DNA from: Arthrobacter sp. MA-N2
GTDB taxonomy: Bacteria; Actinomycetota; Actinomycetes; Actinomycetales; Micrococcaceae
Reading direction: 5' to 3'
Assembly: GCF_000517125.1 (NCBI RefSeq)
Contig: NZ_KI912155.1
Location: forward strand, 63,707 to 127,706
DNA length: 64,000 nt
Both the position numbers and the translations under genes were made by a program. The notes beneath the pieces are model-generated. The model made no database searches and was not told the DNA's origin. It saw nothing but the letters and a program-made list of their open reading frames with translations. Within the stretch, counting starts at the first letter, position 1; every line of letters begins with the position of its first letter. Shown in pieces: positions 51,855-61,001 of this stretch.

Positions 51855-52187
51855 CTACTTCGAGTCGCCCGAGCCGCCGCCCTTGTCTCCGCCATCCTTG
51901 CCGGGGCGAAGACCGTCATAGATTTCTTTGCACTCGGGGCAGATCGGAAACTTCTGCGGATCCCGTCCCGGGGTCCACACTTTGCCGCACAGCGCAATCA
52001 CGGGCTCGCCGGTCATGGCGGATTCCATGATCTTTTCCTTGCGGACATAGTGCGAGAAGCGCTCCCGGTCACCGGGTTCCACTTCTTGGCGCGTTTCCTC
52101 GCGCTCAATGGTCGCAGTGGATGTTCCGGCTCCGGAAAGCTCGCGCATGGGATCGTTTTCGAATGGGTCCGGAGGCAGCGTCGTCAT
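51855..52187 (-). CDS. DUF3039 protein (zinc-ribbon-like)
   Basis: 110 residues ending in a Gly/Asp-rich tail. The core has RFSHYVRKEKIMESAMTGEP, VIALCGKVWTPGRDPQKF and PICPECKEIYDGL: His plus Cys and CPEC make a likely zinc site. The ATG at 52187 lies 7 nt after TAAGAT (52200-52195, minus strand), leaderless; an ATG 9 nt earlier would fall inside the spacer. A 60-bp gap separates it from the small ORF and the helicase, all in one direction. Function unknown. Confidence 0.9.
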   Translation of the reverse strand: MTTLPPDPFENDPMRELSGAGTSTATIEREETRQEVEPGDRERFSHYVRKEKIMESAMTGEPVIALCGKVWTPGRDPQKFPICPECKEIYDGLRPGKDGGDKGGGSGDSK

Positions 52188-52260
52188 GCCATCCATCTTA
52201 GCCGCTGGAGCCGCGGCGTCAGATGCACCGCGTCGGATGCCGTTGCTCGGATGCAGTGGA

Positions 52261-53043
52261 TCAGATGGTCTGCCACTTCGGTTTGTTGTCGTAGGTGTGC
52301 CGATAGTAGTCGGCGAGCTTGAGGGAGGAAGCCGCGGCTTCATCGATCAGGATGGTGGCGTGCGGGTGCATTTGCAGCACTGATGCCGCGCAGATCGCTG
52401 CGACCGGGCCTTCGACGAAGTCCCGGACAGCCTGGGCTTTCTGGGCTCCGGTGGCAATCAGAACAACATGCCGGGCGTCCATGATGGTCCCGAGCCCTTG
52501 CGTCACCACGTGGTGCGGGACATCGTCGATGCTCTTGAAAAAGCGGGCATTGTCTTTGCGGGTTTGCTCGATCAGCGTCTTGATCCGAGTCCGGGAAGCG
52601 AGCGAAGAGCCTGGCTCATTGAATCCGATGTGGCCGTCCGTGCCTACGCCGAGAATCTGGAGATCGACTCCCCCGAGCTCACGCATCGTGTCCTCGTACG
52701 CTTGGCAGGCTGCGGGTAGGTCCTCAGCTGTACCGTCAGGGCTATGGACATTGGCGGGGTCGATATTGACCCTATCGGTGAATTCGCGGCGGATGACTTC
52801 ACGGTACGACTCCGGATGCCCGGGCTCGAGCCCGACATATTCATCGAGGGCGAAGGCGTGTGCCTGGCTGAAGTCGAGGCCCTTTTCCTGGTGACGGCGC
52901 GCAAGCTCGTCATAGACAGGAAGCGGAGAAGATCCCGTGGCCAGGCCCAGGACCGCGTTCGGCTTTCGAAGTAGCAACGCCTCGATGGCATCCGCGGCAA
53001 GCGCCCCGATCTGTTTGTTTCCCGGAAGAATGACAACTTCCAC
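52261..53043 (-). CDS. nagB: Glucosamine-6-phosphate deaminase
   Basis: Turns glucosamine-6-P into fructose-6-P and ammonia, for use of GlcNAc or chitin. 260 residues with LGLATGSSPLPVYDEL, catalytic ALDEY (Asp67) and GVGTDGHIGFNEPGSS (Asp136, His138). GTG start with GAAAGG upstream. nagA lies about 10 kb away rather than next to it, so the two are not one operon. An imperfect palindrome, ACAAC/GTTGT, lies ~65 bp upstream. Confidence 0.96.
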   Translation of the reverse strand: MEVVILPGNKQIGALAADAIEALLLRKPNAVLGLATGSSPLPVYDELARRHQEKGLDFSQAHAFALDEYVGLEPGHPESYREVIRREFTDRVNIDPANVHSPDGTAEDLPAACQAYEDTMRELGGVDLQILGVGTDGHIGFNEPGSSLASRTRIKTLIEQTRKDNARFFKSIDDVPHHVVTQGLGTIMDARHVVLIATGAQKAQAVRDFVEGPVAAICAASVLQMHPHATILIDEAAASSLKLADYYRHTYDNKPKWQTI

Positions 53044-53135
53044 CGTCCACGACCTTTCTCGCTGTGTTTCCGGATCGACTATTAGATCTTGAGGTTATCC
53101 CATGTCCCACAACTTGTCATTGTTGTTCCATGGAA

Positions 53136-54707
53136 TCAACGGTTGACGCTCAATTGCGCGAAGAGTTCAGGTCCGCGCCGGTCGAGCCAACGGCCTCCGA
53201 GCCGTACCCCCGCCACGAAAAGAACAACCCCGAGGACCGTACCTGTGGCTAGATTGATCCACCCCCACCTTGGATCTTCCGTGATGGACTGCAGCACCAC
53301 AAGTGCAAGTTCCGGAAGGACCAGGAAAAACAGCACCGCCATTCCGCCGAATTGGACGGCCAGCGTTTGGGCAACGTTTCCCGGGGGCTTCTTGAACGGA
53401 CTGTCCCCGGGCAACGGCACGCTTGACGTGTACCGCGCCGACACGATGGAGGACAGGCCGAGGCCCGTGAACAGAACCCCCAGGGAAAGGCCCAGAATAC
53501 CGGGCAGCCAATCCCAGTCTCCCGTCAGGAAGAAGGGCCCGATGGCGAAGATCAACACCACAGGGAGGGCGAAGGACAAGCAAGCCAAGGCCCGGCCGAG
53601 CCGGTCGTGGAGGCCGCGGACTCCGGTAGCCAGATGCAGCGCAAATGCGGTGCTGTCGTAGGAAACATCCGCGGCAATGGACCACGCGAGGACAAAAGCA
53701 GCCAAGGGTCCAAGAATCATCAGCAGGGAGTAGCTTCCGGACTGCCCCGACTGGAAGAGGAAAATCACGGGCAACAACGGAACCACAATCAGCGCGGCGG
53801 CGTAGCGCGGATCGCGGATCCAGTAGCTGAGCGCGCGAGCGGCCACGGCACCCGTGGGCGTTGCCGGAAGAAGTCCGAACAAGCCCAGTTTTCCACCGCG
53901 CTTCCCTGAACCACCCGAATATCGCGGAGTGACCAGCGCCCGCTTGAGCAGGGCATTCCACGCGGCGAACAACACGAGGAGGGTGGCCAAGGAGATCAGA
54001 ACCTTGATGCTCGCCCCCGCAACATCTCCGGACGCCAGATCCCCGCCAAGGGACCAAGGAGCTCCAAGCGGAGTCCAGGCGACCGTCCGGGCCAGTTCGG
54101 GGAGATAGCCGGTGGAACCGGACACCCCCTTGATGACGCCGGCCACCAGCGGTCCCATCAGCACCAGGGGCACGAGGACCACAATGTTGCTCACATCCTT
54201 GAAGCGGCGCGACGCTGCGAGGCCGGCAGTCGCCGTCGTGATGACTTTCGACAGCACCACGCAACTCAGGACGCCCAAGACTGCACCCAGCAAGGCGCCG
54301 AGCACTGCGGGCGCGCTGCGCCACCATGTTGCCACGGTGAACAACGCCACCACCATCGTGGACAAGCCCGGGACTCCAATGAAACCGGCAAGGGCCAGGC
54401 CGATAAGCATCTGGCGCATGGGGATCGCCGTCGTTGTGAACCGCGAAGGATCGAGCGTCATGTCCGCCGCTGAAGCCATGAGCGGAACGACAGCCCAGCC
54501 CAGGAGCGCCGCGGCACCACCGAGGACGACGGCGGTTTGTGCGGTCTCGGTATCGGCCCACCGGAGGGCGACGAGCGCCCCGGCCAAGCTCGCCACGACC
54601 CCCAGCGCGTAGAGTCCACCGATCGCCATGCCCACGATCTGCCCCGGGCTGCGGCGGAAACCGTTCAGCAAGAGCCGCCACTTCAGGCTCAGAAGGTGCG
54701 CAACCAT
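53136..54707 (-). CDS. ABC transporter permease, large
   Basis: 523 residues with about 12 membrane segments, paired with the ATPase of the next gene, which it overlaps by 19 nt. The ATG at 54707, after GGAAGGGCTGGA, is taken; a longer frame is not supported. Its style (SRFTTTAIPMRQMLIG, RDPRYAAALIVVPLLPVI) is that of two-domain fused ABC-2 type exporters of unknown substrate in actinobacteria. No periplasmic receptor, so export is likely. Confidence 0.88.
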   Translation of the reverse strand: MVAHLLSLKWRLLLNGFRRSPGQIVGMAIGGLYALGVVASLAGALVALRWADTETAQTAVVLGGAAALLGWAVVPLMASAADMTLDPSRFTTTAIPMRQMLIGLALAGFIGVPGLSTMVVALFTVATWWRSAPAVLGALLGAVLGVLSCVVLSKVITTATAGLAASRRFKDVSNIVVLVPLVLMGPLVAGVIKGVSGSTGYLPELARTVAWTPLGAPWSLGGDLASGDVAGASIKVLISLATLLVLFAAWNALLKRALVTPRYSGGSGKRGGKLGLFGLLPATPTGAVAARALSYWIRDPRYAAALIVVPLLPVIFLFQSGQSGSYSLLMILGPLAAFVLAWSIAADVSYDSTAFALHLATGVRGLHDRLGRALACLSFALPVVLIFAIGPFFLTGDWDWLPGILGLSLGVLFTGLGLSSIVSARYTSSVPLPGDSPFKKPPGNVAQTLAVQFGGMAVLFFLVLPELALVVLQSITEDPRWGWINLATGTVLGVVLFVAGVRLGGRWLDRRGPELFAQLSVNR

Positions 54708-55480
54708 TCCAGCCCTTCCGTCCTGTTCCCGCCGCCGACCAACTGCACAAAGCGTTCCTCGAGCGTAGCCCCGTTGCGGACCTCGTCCACGGTTCCGGCG
54801 GCCAGCACCCTGCCGGCAGCAACAACGGCCACGTGCGAGCACATACGCTGCACAAGGTCCATGACATGGCTCGAGACGATCACTGTCCCTCCCGAGGCCA
54901 CATAATTGTCCAGGATCCCCCGGATGTTGGCCGCGGATACAGGATCCACGGACTCAAAGGGTTCGTCCAGCACCAGCAGCTTTGGCGCATGGATGAGCGC
55001 CGAGGCCAGCGCGATCTTCTTTGTCATGCCGGCCGAGTAGTCCACCACGAGGGTACCTGCATCGGCGCTCAGGTCCAGGGCCGCCATGAGTTCTCCCACC
55101 CGGTGGGCCACGACTTCCCGGTCCATCCCGCGGAGCAGCCCGGCATAAGTGACCAGCTGTTCACCAGTCAACCGGTCAAAGAGGCGAACGCCGTCGGGCA
55201 GAATCCCCATCAGCCTCTTGGCTTCCAACGGTTTCGCCCAAACGTCCACCCCATGGATGAGGGCCGTTCCGAAATCGGGCCGGAGGAGTCCTGTGGCCAT
55301 GGACAACGTGGTGGTCTTCCCCGCCCCGTTCGGGCCGACCACCCCGTAGAAGGAACCGGCAGGCACGTCCAGGCTGATCCCGTCAACGGCGATCTTGCCT
55401 CCGAAGCGTTTCGCGAGACCGCGCAGAGACAAGGCCGGCACCGGGAAAGCGGGAGGGGTATCGGGAAACTGGACATTCAT
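54689..55480 (-). CDS. ABC transporter ATP-binding protein
   Basis: 263 residues. Walker A GPNGAGKTT (residues 49-57), signature YSAGMTKKIALASAL in place of LSGGQ, Walker B KLLVLDEPFESVDP and the switch His in VSSHVMD. YSAGM is common in ABC-2 exporters. TAGGCT 6 nt before the ATG on the minus strand (55492-55487): leaderless. Powers the following permease. Confidence 0.95.
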   Translation of the reverse strand: MNVQFPDTPPAFPVPALSLRGLAKRFGGKIAVDGISLDVPAGSFYGVVGPNGAGKTTTLSMATGLLRPDFGTALIHGVDVWAKPLEAKRLMGILPDGVRLFDRLTGEQLVTYAGLLRGMDREVVAHRVGELMAALDLSADAGTLVVDYSAGMTKKIALASALIHAPKLLVLDEPFESVDPVSAANIRGILDNYVASGGTVIVSSHVMDLVQRMCSHVAVVAAGRVLAAGTVDEVRNGATLEERFVQLVGGGNRTEGLEWLRTF

Positions 55481-55593
55481 GCAGTCAGCCTAGCCCGGGC
55501 GACCCGTCGAGAAGCCGCGCCGGAGGGGTAACTTCGAAGCGTCCTCCCGTACCTGCCTCATCCCAAAGGATGAGTTCTCAGGATGGCTGCGCC

Positions 55594-56697
55594 TCAGAAG
55601 CTGTGCCGTGGCACTGCACGCTGATACTGTGGCGCCCACTCCAGGGGGTAGCCGAGCTCAAAGGCGGCACGAAGCCACCAGTGCGGATCACGGAGGGCCG
55701 CACGTGCCATGAACACGCCGTCAGCTTGGCCGGTAGCCACTGTGTGTTCGGCTTGCCCCGAGGCGGTCAGGAATCCAACAGCCCCGGTAGGGACGTTGGC
55801 CTCGCGCCGGATCTGCGCGGAGAATCCTGTCTGATAGCCGGGACCGGCCTTGATCTGCTGGTGGGCCACAGCTCCCCCGCTGGAGACGTCCACCAGGTCA
55901 ACACCGTGCTCAGACGCCGATCGCGCGAGGCGCACTGAGGCGTCAATGTCCACGCCGCCCTCGGCCCAGTCGCTCGCGGAAATCCGGAGCAGTAACGGCA
56001 TCGAATCCGGGATGACGGCACGAACGGCGTCGATGACCGCTAGCGTCAAGCGGTTCCGGCCCGTCTCGCTGCCTCCCCAGGCATCCTTCCGCTTGTTGAT
56101 GAGCGGGCTCTGGAACTCGTGCAGCAAGTAGCCATGCGCGCCGTGAATCTCGACCGTGTCGAAGCCCGCGTCCACGGCCCGCGATGCTGCCGCCGCGAAG
56201 TCGGAGATAACGGCCTGAATATCGGCCTCCGTCATGGCAACAGGAGCGGCGAGCCCGGCAAAAGGCTCGGCACCCGGACCCCGAGTCACCCAACCGCCGT
56301 CCGACTCCGCGACGGATCCGCTCTCTTCAGCGAAGGGCCAGTAGGTGGAAGCCTTGCGGCCTGCGTGCGCCAGTTGGGCGCCGATCTTGCCGCCTACAGC
56401 GCTATTGCGGTGGACGAAGTCGACCGTCCGCTCCCACGCAGCAGCCTGCTCATCCGAATACAGGCCGGCATCCCGGGGGCTGATCCTGCCCTCGGGACTG
56501 ACGGCCGCCGCCTCGGTGAGGATGAGTGCCGCACCACCTGTGGCAAACGCCCCAAGATGCACCAAGTGCCAATCGTTGGGCACGCCTCCCCCGCCGTCGG
56601 GCGAACAACTGTACTGGCACATCGGCGAAACCCAGCCGCGATGCGCTACGGTCAGCGAGCGCAACTGAAGCGGGCTGAACAGAGCAGGCTGCGCCAT
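55594..56697 (-). CDS. NADH:flavin oxidoreductase, Old Yellow Enzyme family (YqjM-type)
   Basis: 367-residue FMN ene-reductase. Cys27 in VSPMCQYSC is the YqjM-class flavin-modulating cysteine; later VHLGAFATGGAAL, GKIGAQLAHAGRKAST and EIHGAHGYLLHEFQSPLIN. Reduces activated double bonds such as enones and nitroesters. Its ATG shares one base with the stop of the thioredoxin-like gene (TGATG), so it is the second gene of that unit. Confidence 0.94.
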   Translation of the reverse strand: MAQPALFSPLQLRSLTVAHRGWVSPMCQYSCSPDGGGGVPNDWHLVHLGAFATGGAALILTEAAAVSPEGRISPRDAGLYSDEQAAAWERTVDFVHRNSAVGGKIGAQLAHAGRKASTYWPFAEESGSVAESDGGWVTRGPGAEPFAGLAAPVAMTEADIQAVISDFAAAASRAVDAGFDTVEIHGAHGYLLHEFQSPLINKRKDAWGGSETGRNRLTLAVIDAVRAVIPDSMPLLLRISASDWAEGGVDIDASVRLARSASEHGVDLVDVSSGGAVAHQQIKAGPGYQTGFSAQIRREANVPTGAVGFLTASGQAEHTVATGQADGVFMARAALRDPHWWLRAAFELGYPLEWAPQYQRAVPRHSF

Positions 56698-57662
56698 CAG
56701 AAGAGAACCCGCGCGAGACCTTGCCGCGCTTTGGCAACACGTTCGTCCGAAATGCCGACGACGTCGAACAGTTCCAGGAGGCGTACGCGCGCCGTTTCGC
56801 GCTCCGGCCCGAAGTTGCGGCCGATAAAGGCAATGATGCGGTTGAACGCATCCTCGACGTGTCCACCCGAAATGTCCAGGTCCGCGACGCTGAGCTGCAC
56901 CTCGAGGTTGTCCGGTTCTTCCGCCGCCTGCTGTCGCACGGCCTCGGCTTCGGCTGCGCTCAGGGACTCAATGCGCCCCATCAATTCCACTTGGGCCAGC
57001 CCGGCCTTCGCCTCGGCATCTGCCGGCTTCTCGGCAAGCGCCTGGCGGTAAGCCCTCGCGGCAGCGGCGTAGTCCCCGGCTTCGATGGCATCGAAAGCCG
57101 CCTGGTGCAGCGGCGGCAGAGGGGGAGCCTCCCCTGCCGGCACCCCTGCGCCGATGCTTCCCGTCACGCCGTTGGCTTCGGCCACTTTCAGGAGTTCATC
57201 GATGAGGCTGCGGATTTCCTGATCCGAAGCGGGGCCCTCGAAGAGCGGCACCGGCTGTCCCTTCAAGACCGCGATGGCGGTGGGGATGGCCTGGACTTGG
57301 AATGCCTGGGCGAGCTGCGGGAACGCGTCAACGTCAGCGGCGGCCAGCACTACTTTGCCGGCGTAGCCTTCAACGACGCCTTCGAGGCTGTGCAGCAGGG
57401 TCGAAGCCTCCAAGGAGCGGTTGGACCACAAAAGGAAGAGGATGGGAATCTGCGCGGACAGCTGGACGAGGTCCTGAAAATTTGCCTCGGTGGCATCCAC
57501 GCGCAGTGGTTGCTGGCTTCCGGGACTGCTCCCGGAGCCGGCCGGGGCGCCGCTCGGTGCCGCGGGCGCCGGGCGCCGCAAAGCAGAGAGGTCGACGGCG
57601 CCGCGAAGGTTGAGCTGGCTTGCAGCGGCTGGAGAGACGGGACGGGATCCTGGCGAACTCAT
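56697..57662 (-). CDS. Thioredoxin-TPR protein lacking active-site cysteines (CnoX/YbbN-like)
   Basis: 321 residues: low-complexity N-terminus (1-50), thioredoxin fold (~51-160) whose active site reads WSNRSLE (79-85) in place of WCGPC, then a helical TPR-like region (FDAIEAGDYAAAARAYRQAL onward) and C-terminal domain. No cysteine in the active-site loop, so it cannot be a dithiol oxidoreductase; YbbN/CnoX homologs act as holdases. ATG at 57662 is placed 7 nt after TAGAGT (57675-57670, minus strand), leaderless; an upstream GTG overlaps that box. Confidence 0.9.
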   Translation of the reverse strand: MSSPGSRPVSPAAASQLNLRGAVDLSALRRPAPAAPSGAPAGSGSSPGSQQPLRVDATEANFQDLVQLSAQIPILFLLWSNRSLEASTLLHSLEGVVEGYAGKVVLAAADVDAFPQLAQAFQVQAIPTAIAVLKGQPVPLFEGPASDQEIRSLIDELLKVAEANGVTGSIGAGVPAGEAPPLPPLHQAAFDAIEAGDYAAAARAYRQALAEKPADAEAKAGLAQVELMGRIESLSAAEAEAVRQQAAEEPDNLEVQLSVADLDISGGHVEDAFNRIIAFIGRNFGPERETARVRLLELFDVVGISDERVAKARQGLARVLF

Positions 57663-57698
57663 ACCGTCCACTCTAGCCGCTGCAAGAACAGCATTTTC

Positions 57699-59504
57699 CT
57701 ACTTGAAGCTGGCCCCGACCAGACCGCGGACAGCCGCGACGAGCTTCATGGGAGAAGTCGAGCCCGCCGGCGGAATGTACAAGGCCACCGATTCCGCGAA
57801 GGTCTGGACAAGGCCCACCGTGGTGGAATCGCCGCCCGCGAGCACAGCCGCGGCTTTGTCTACCGTCAGCGTGTCGCCATCAGCCTTGGGCTTGCTCGTG
57901 AAATCGAAATTCAGCTTTCCCACGACTACCGCTCCGCCGTCCGAGGTCCGGAACACCGCCGTATCCTCCGGGGAAGGAGTGTGCGTGAAGGTGAAGTCTC
58001 CATTGGTCCCCGACTTGACCGTGCTCGCCTGGTAGTCGAGGACATCCGCAATGTATGGCGAGTTTGTTCCCTCCACCAGCTTGTCCTTGTACGCCGAATC
58101 CGCCTTCGTCAAGCGGTCGCTCAGGGCAGCGAGTGCCTCCGTGCCGCTGTATTGCAGGCCGGTCTTGTCGTTGGCCGCCACTTGCTCGGTTCCACCCAAC
58201 GGGATCGCAGGGAACGAGGTTCCAGGCTGAAGCGGAGAGGTGTTCTTCAGTTTATAGTTCTCACGCGGCGAGGCCTGGACGAGGGTCAGGATCTGGGGAA
58301 CCACGTTTCCCTCGCCCTGCGTCAAAGCGATGACCGTGCGCGGCCAGGTTCGCTGCGTGGAAATGACACTACCCAGCAATTTGCTGGACCGCACCGGCAT
58401 CCGGGCCTCGTGAGTGGCAACTTGGGACCGGATCTTGTAGTTCTGCGTGCGAACCTGCAGCTCCGTGCCGTCCACCCGTGGGGCGAGCTTGGCAGCATCA
58501 CGTGCGGCATCCCCGGCGGTCACTGCGCTGGCAACCTGGTCCAGGATCCGCTTCAGCTGTGCGTCGACCACCACCGGGGTAGTCTGCGCACCGGCCGTCG
58601 ATGAGGGACTCGCCGTCGGGGACGGAGTCTCGGCCGCCTGGGCGGCGCCCGCCGCAGTGCCACCCACGAGGGCCGTCACGACGGCGGCAGCCACGGCTGA
58701 AATACGGAGCGCGGGACCGCCCGGGCCCTTCTTGGTTTCCTGGGCAACAGTATCGCCGTCAGCAGTGTCGATGTCGGTAGCATCGACGTCGGTAGCATCC
58801 CCGGAGGCCGTGTCCTTAGCGGCTTCCGTCTTCTCCCTGGCCCCCGGTTCGCCTGGACCAAAGCCCTTGCGCCGCCCGCCTTTGCCTCGGCCGCCGGTGA
58901 ACTTGCTGACGAACGGCAGCGCCGCACCAGCGACGATGAGGATCGCGCCAATGACGATGAGCGGGACGGCCCACGGCATGCTGGCATCGTTGGCGTATGT
59001 TACGGAGACCGACGATGGCGCCGGCTTGGTTCCATCGCTGGCCAACAGGAGAGACCAGTTGCCACTCGCGGGCGGGGTCCAAGTGTAGTCCAACTGGCCG
59101 CTCGCGTTCTGCGTTTCAACCCACATATCCGATCCAGCCGGGGACGGGGCTTTGGCCTCGCCGTCGGTGCTGGAAAGCTGGAGGGACTTACCGTCCTCGG
59201 ACACTCCGGTGATGCTGTTGTGCGCGGTCTTGCCTACCCACGCATCGACGTCATCCGGGCGTCCAACGGCCAACACGAAGTTGCCGTCTCCCTTAATGCT
59301 GATTTGCGTGGGGCCGCCCTTATGGGCCAGCACGTCGTGGGTGATCACCGTCAGCGGAGCGGGCTTGGAGTCGCCCGGGGCGGACGCGGTCACGGTCTCG
59401 GCCGGAGCCCAAAAGGTCAGCTGGCCAATGCCGGCCAACAGTGTCAGCAGGCCAAGCAGCACCAGCGAAACTGCAGTCTTCAATCGCACAGGAATACCAA
59501 TCAT
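57699..59504 (-). CDS. Extracytoplasmic membrane protein of unknown function
   Basis: 601 residues. Topology from sequence: TM1 about 9-31, extracytoplasmic domain 32-175, TM2 177-198, a cytoplasmic loop 199-266 (Gly/Lys/Arg then Asp/Thr-rich, with a repeated DATDVDATDID), TM3 267-288, and a ~310-residue C-terminal extracytoplasmic domain after a Pro/Ser/Thr linker. I do not recognise a catalytic motif; the C-terminal part resembles proteins annotated as large uncharacterised Micrococcaceae proteins. 36 nt upstream of the thioredoxin-like gene in one direction. A role in envelope biology is possible. Confidence 0.82.
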   Translation of the reverse strand: MIGIPVRLKTAVSLVLLGLLTLLAGIGQLTFWAPAETVTASAPGDSKPAPLTVITHDVLAHKGGPTQISIKGDGNFVLAVGRPDDVDAWVGKTAHNSITGVSEDGKSLQLSSTDGEAKAPSPAGSDMWVETQNASGQLDYTWTPPASGNWSLLLASDGTKPAPSSVSVTYANDASMPWAVPLIVIGAILIVAGAALPFVSKFTGGRGKGGRRKGFGPGEPGAREKTEAAKDTASGDATDVDATDIDTADGDTVAQETKKGPGGPALRISAVAAAVVTALVGGTAAGAAQAAETPSPTASPSSTAGAQTTPVVVDAQLKRILDQVASAVTAGDAARDAAKLAPRVDGTELQVRTQNYKIRSQVATHEARMPVRSSKLLGSVISTQRTWPRTVIALTQGEGNVVPQILTLVQASPRENYKLKNTSPLQPGTSFPAIPLGGTEQVAANDKTGLQYSGTEALAALSDRLTKADSAYKDKLVEGTNSPYIADVLDYQASTVKSGTNGDFTFTHTPSPEDTAVFRTSDGGAVVVGKLNFDFTSKPKADGDTLTVDKAAAVLAGGDSTTVGLVQTFAESVALYIPPAGSTSPMKLVAAVRGLVGASFK

Positions 59505-59695
59505 CAGCGGTCGTTGAACTTCAAGGGTAACGGTTTTGTTACCAATGAGTCAGTTCGGGGTCCTCCCGAGAGGCTTCCCGACACACCGTTTGCCCCCTAG
59601 AATTCGCCGATTCCGGCCTGCTGATAGTGTGGCGAACAACATGAGATCGGGCGTTCTCCGGAGCCTGACAGCCGAACGAAAAGGCAGCTGAACAC

Positions 59696-60991
59696 GTGAA
59701 AGAGCGCAAGGACCCGACACCCGCCGAGCAACAACCGGGGACCAGCCCGGATGCTGTGGCTCATGGGTCTGCCCACGATGGCAAAGATCACGGTGAGGGC
59801 CTCATGGCTTCCTTCGTCCGCCGCCTCCGCCAGCCCATTCCTGGCGCCCAACCGCGGGTCCGTTTCGAGATGCCTCCCGAGCTTGAGCAGGATCTGGCAG
59901 CCGAGGCCGAGGATGAATCCGCTGGTCCGAAGTTCGGTTCCCCCGGTCCAAGGATGTCCGCGCAGCATCCGCTGTATGTCGGCTTCATGGGCACGGCCGG
60001 CGTCGGCATAGCCCTCTTGCTGTACTACATCGGCACCAATACCGCCCAGCTCTTGTTGTGGATCGTGACCGCATTGTTCATTGCACTGGGCTTGGATCCC
60101 GTGGTCCGCTGGCTCGAAATGAGCAAGGTTCCCCGGCCCGCCGGAGTCGCCATCGCAGTCGGAGCCCTTGTTGCCGGAGTGGCAGCGTTTTTCAGCACGC
60201 TTATCCCGACCATCGTGGAACAGGTCTCGCAGATCGTGCAGCAGGCTCCGGACTGGATCCGGGGCTTCATGAACTCAGATTTCTTCCGCTCCATCGACAG
60301 CCAGTTTGGCGTCCGCGACAAGATCAGCCAGGAGCTGGACAAATTCGTCAAGAACCCTGACGCAATGGGCGGTATCTTCGGCGGCGTCGTCGGCTTCGGC
60401 TCCACTGTGGCCAACGGGGTGTTCGGGACGCTCATCGTCCTGGTCCTCAGCCTGTACTTCCTCGGTGCGCTGCCTGCCATGAAAAGGTGGGGCTATCGCT
60501 TGGCGCCCCGCTCCCGCAGGCCCCGCGTGGAGGCCCTGTCAGAGGAAATCACCCGCTCCGTTGGCAACTACGTGATCGGCCAGGTGTGCGTAGCTTTGCT
60601 GAACGCACTCTTCGCCTTCATCGTCATGAGCATCTTGGGTATTCCGTTCAGCGTCCTGCTCGCCTTCGTGGTTGCCCTGCTTGCGTTCATCCCTCTGGTG
60701 GGCGGCATGATTGCCGCTGTGGTGGTCATTCTGGTAGCCCTGACCGCCGGCTGGGAGACCGCCGTGATCTACGCCATCTGCTACTTCGCCTACCTGCAGT
60801 TCGAGGCGTACTTCATCTCTCCGCGCATCATGCAGAAAGCCGTTGCCGTCCCGGGTGCGGTGGCCGTAATTTCCGTGATCGCAGGCGGCAGCCTGCTGGG
60901 CGTTCTGGGGGCTTTGATCGCCATCCCGACGGCGGCGGCAATCATGCTCCTGATAAAGGAAGTCTTTATCGTTCGTCAGGACCGCCACTAG
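59696..60991 (+). CDS. AI-2E family permease (PerM/TqsA-type)
   Basis: 431 residues with ~8 TM segments: YVGFMGTAGVGIALLLYYIG, LLLWIVTALFIALGLDPVV, VAIAVGALVAGVAAFFSTL, and ALLAFVVALLAFIPLVGGMIA near the end. Family members export autoinducer-2 or sporulation-related molecules, or exchange cations; the substrate is not predictable. N-terminal ~85 residues are polar and Pro/Glu-rich. GTG start at 59696 with AAAGG ~13 nt upstream. Divergent from the 601-residue protein. Confidence 0.9.
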   Translation: MKERKDPTPAEQQPGTSPDAVAHGSAHDGKDHGEGLMASFVRRLRQPIPGAQPRVRFEMPPELEQDLAAEAEDESAGPKFGSPGPRMSAQHPLYVGFMGTAGVGIALLLYYIGTNTAQLLLWIVTALFIALGLDPVVRWLEMSKVPRPAGVAIAVGALVAGVAAFFSTLIPTIVEQVSQIVQQAPDWIRGFMNSDFFRSIDSQFGVRDKISQELDKFVKNPDAMGGIFGGVVGFGSTVANGVFGTLIVLVLSLYFLGALPAMKRWGYRLAPRSRRPRVEALSEEITRSVGNYVIGQVCVALLNALFAFIVMSILGIPFSVLLAFVVALLAFIPLVGGMIAAVVVILVALTAGWETAVIYAICYFAYLQFEAYFISPRIMQKAVAVPGAVAVISVIAGGSLLGVLGALIAIPTAAAIMLLIKEVFIVRQDRH

Positions 60992-61001
60992 CCCGTGCCC
61001 A

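Noticed and set aside
53105..53131. DasR-type operator upstream of nagB
   Set aside because: The ACAAC/GTTGT arms do not match the DasR consensus (TGGTCTAGACCA-like) and the central bases do not fit. It may be some other site.
56721..58604. 627-codon plus-strand open frame across the thioredoxin-like and 601-residue protein genes
   Set aside because: It spans two minus-strand genes with recognisable domains and crosses their intergenic gap. Composition is that of a GC-rich shadow frame.
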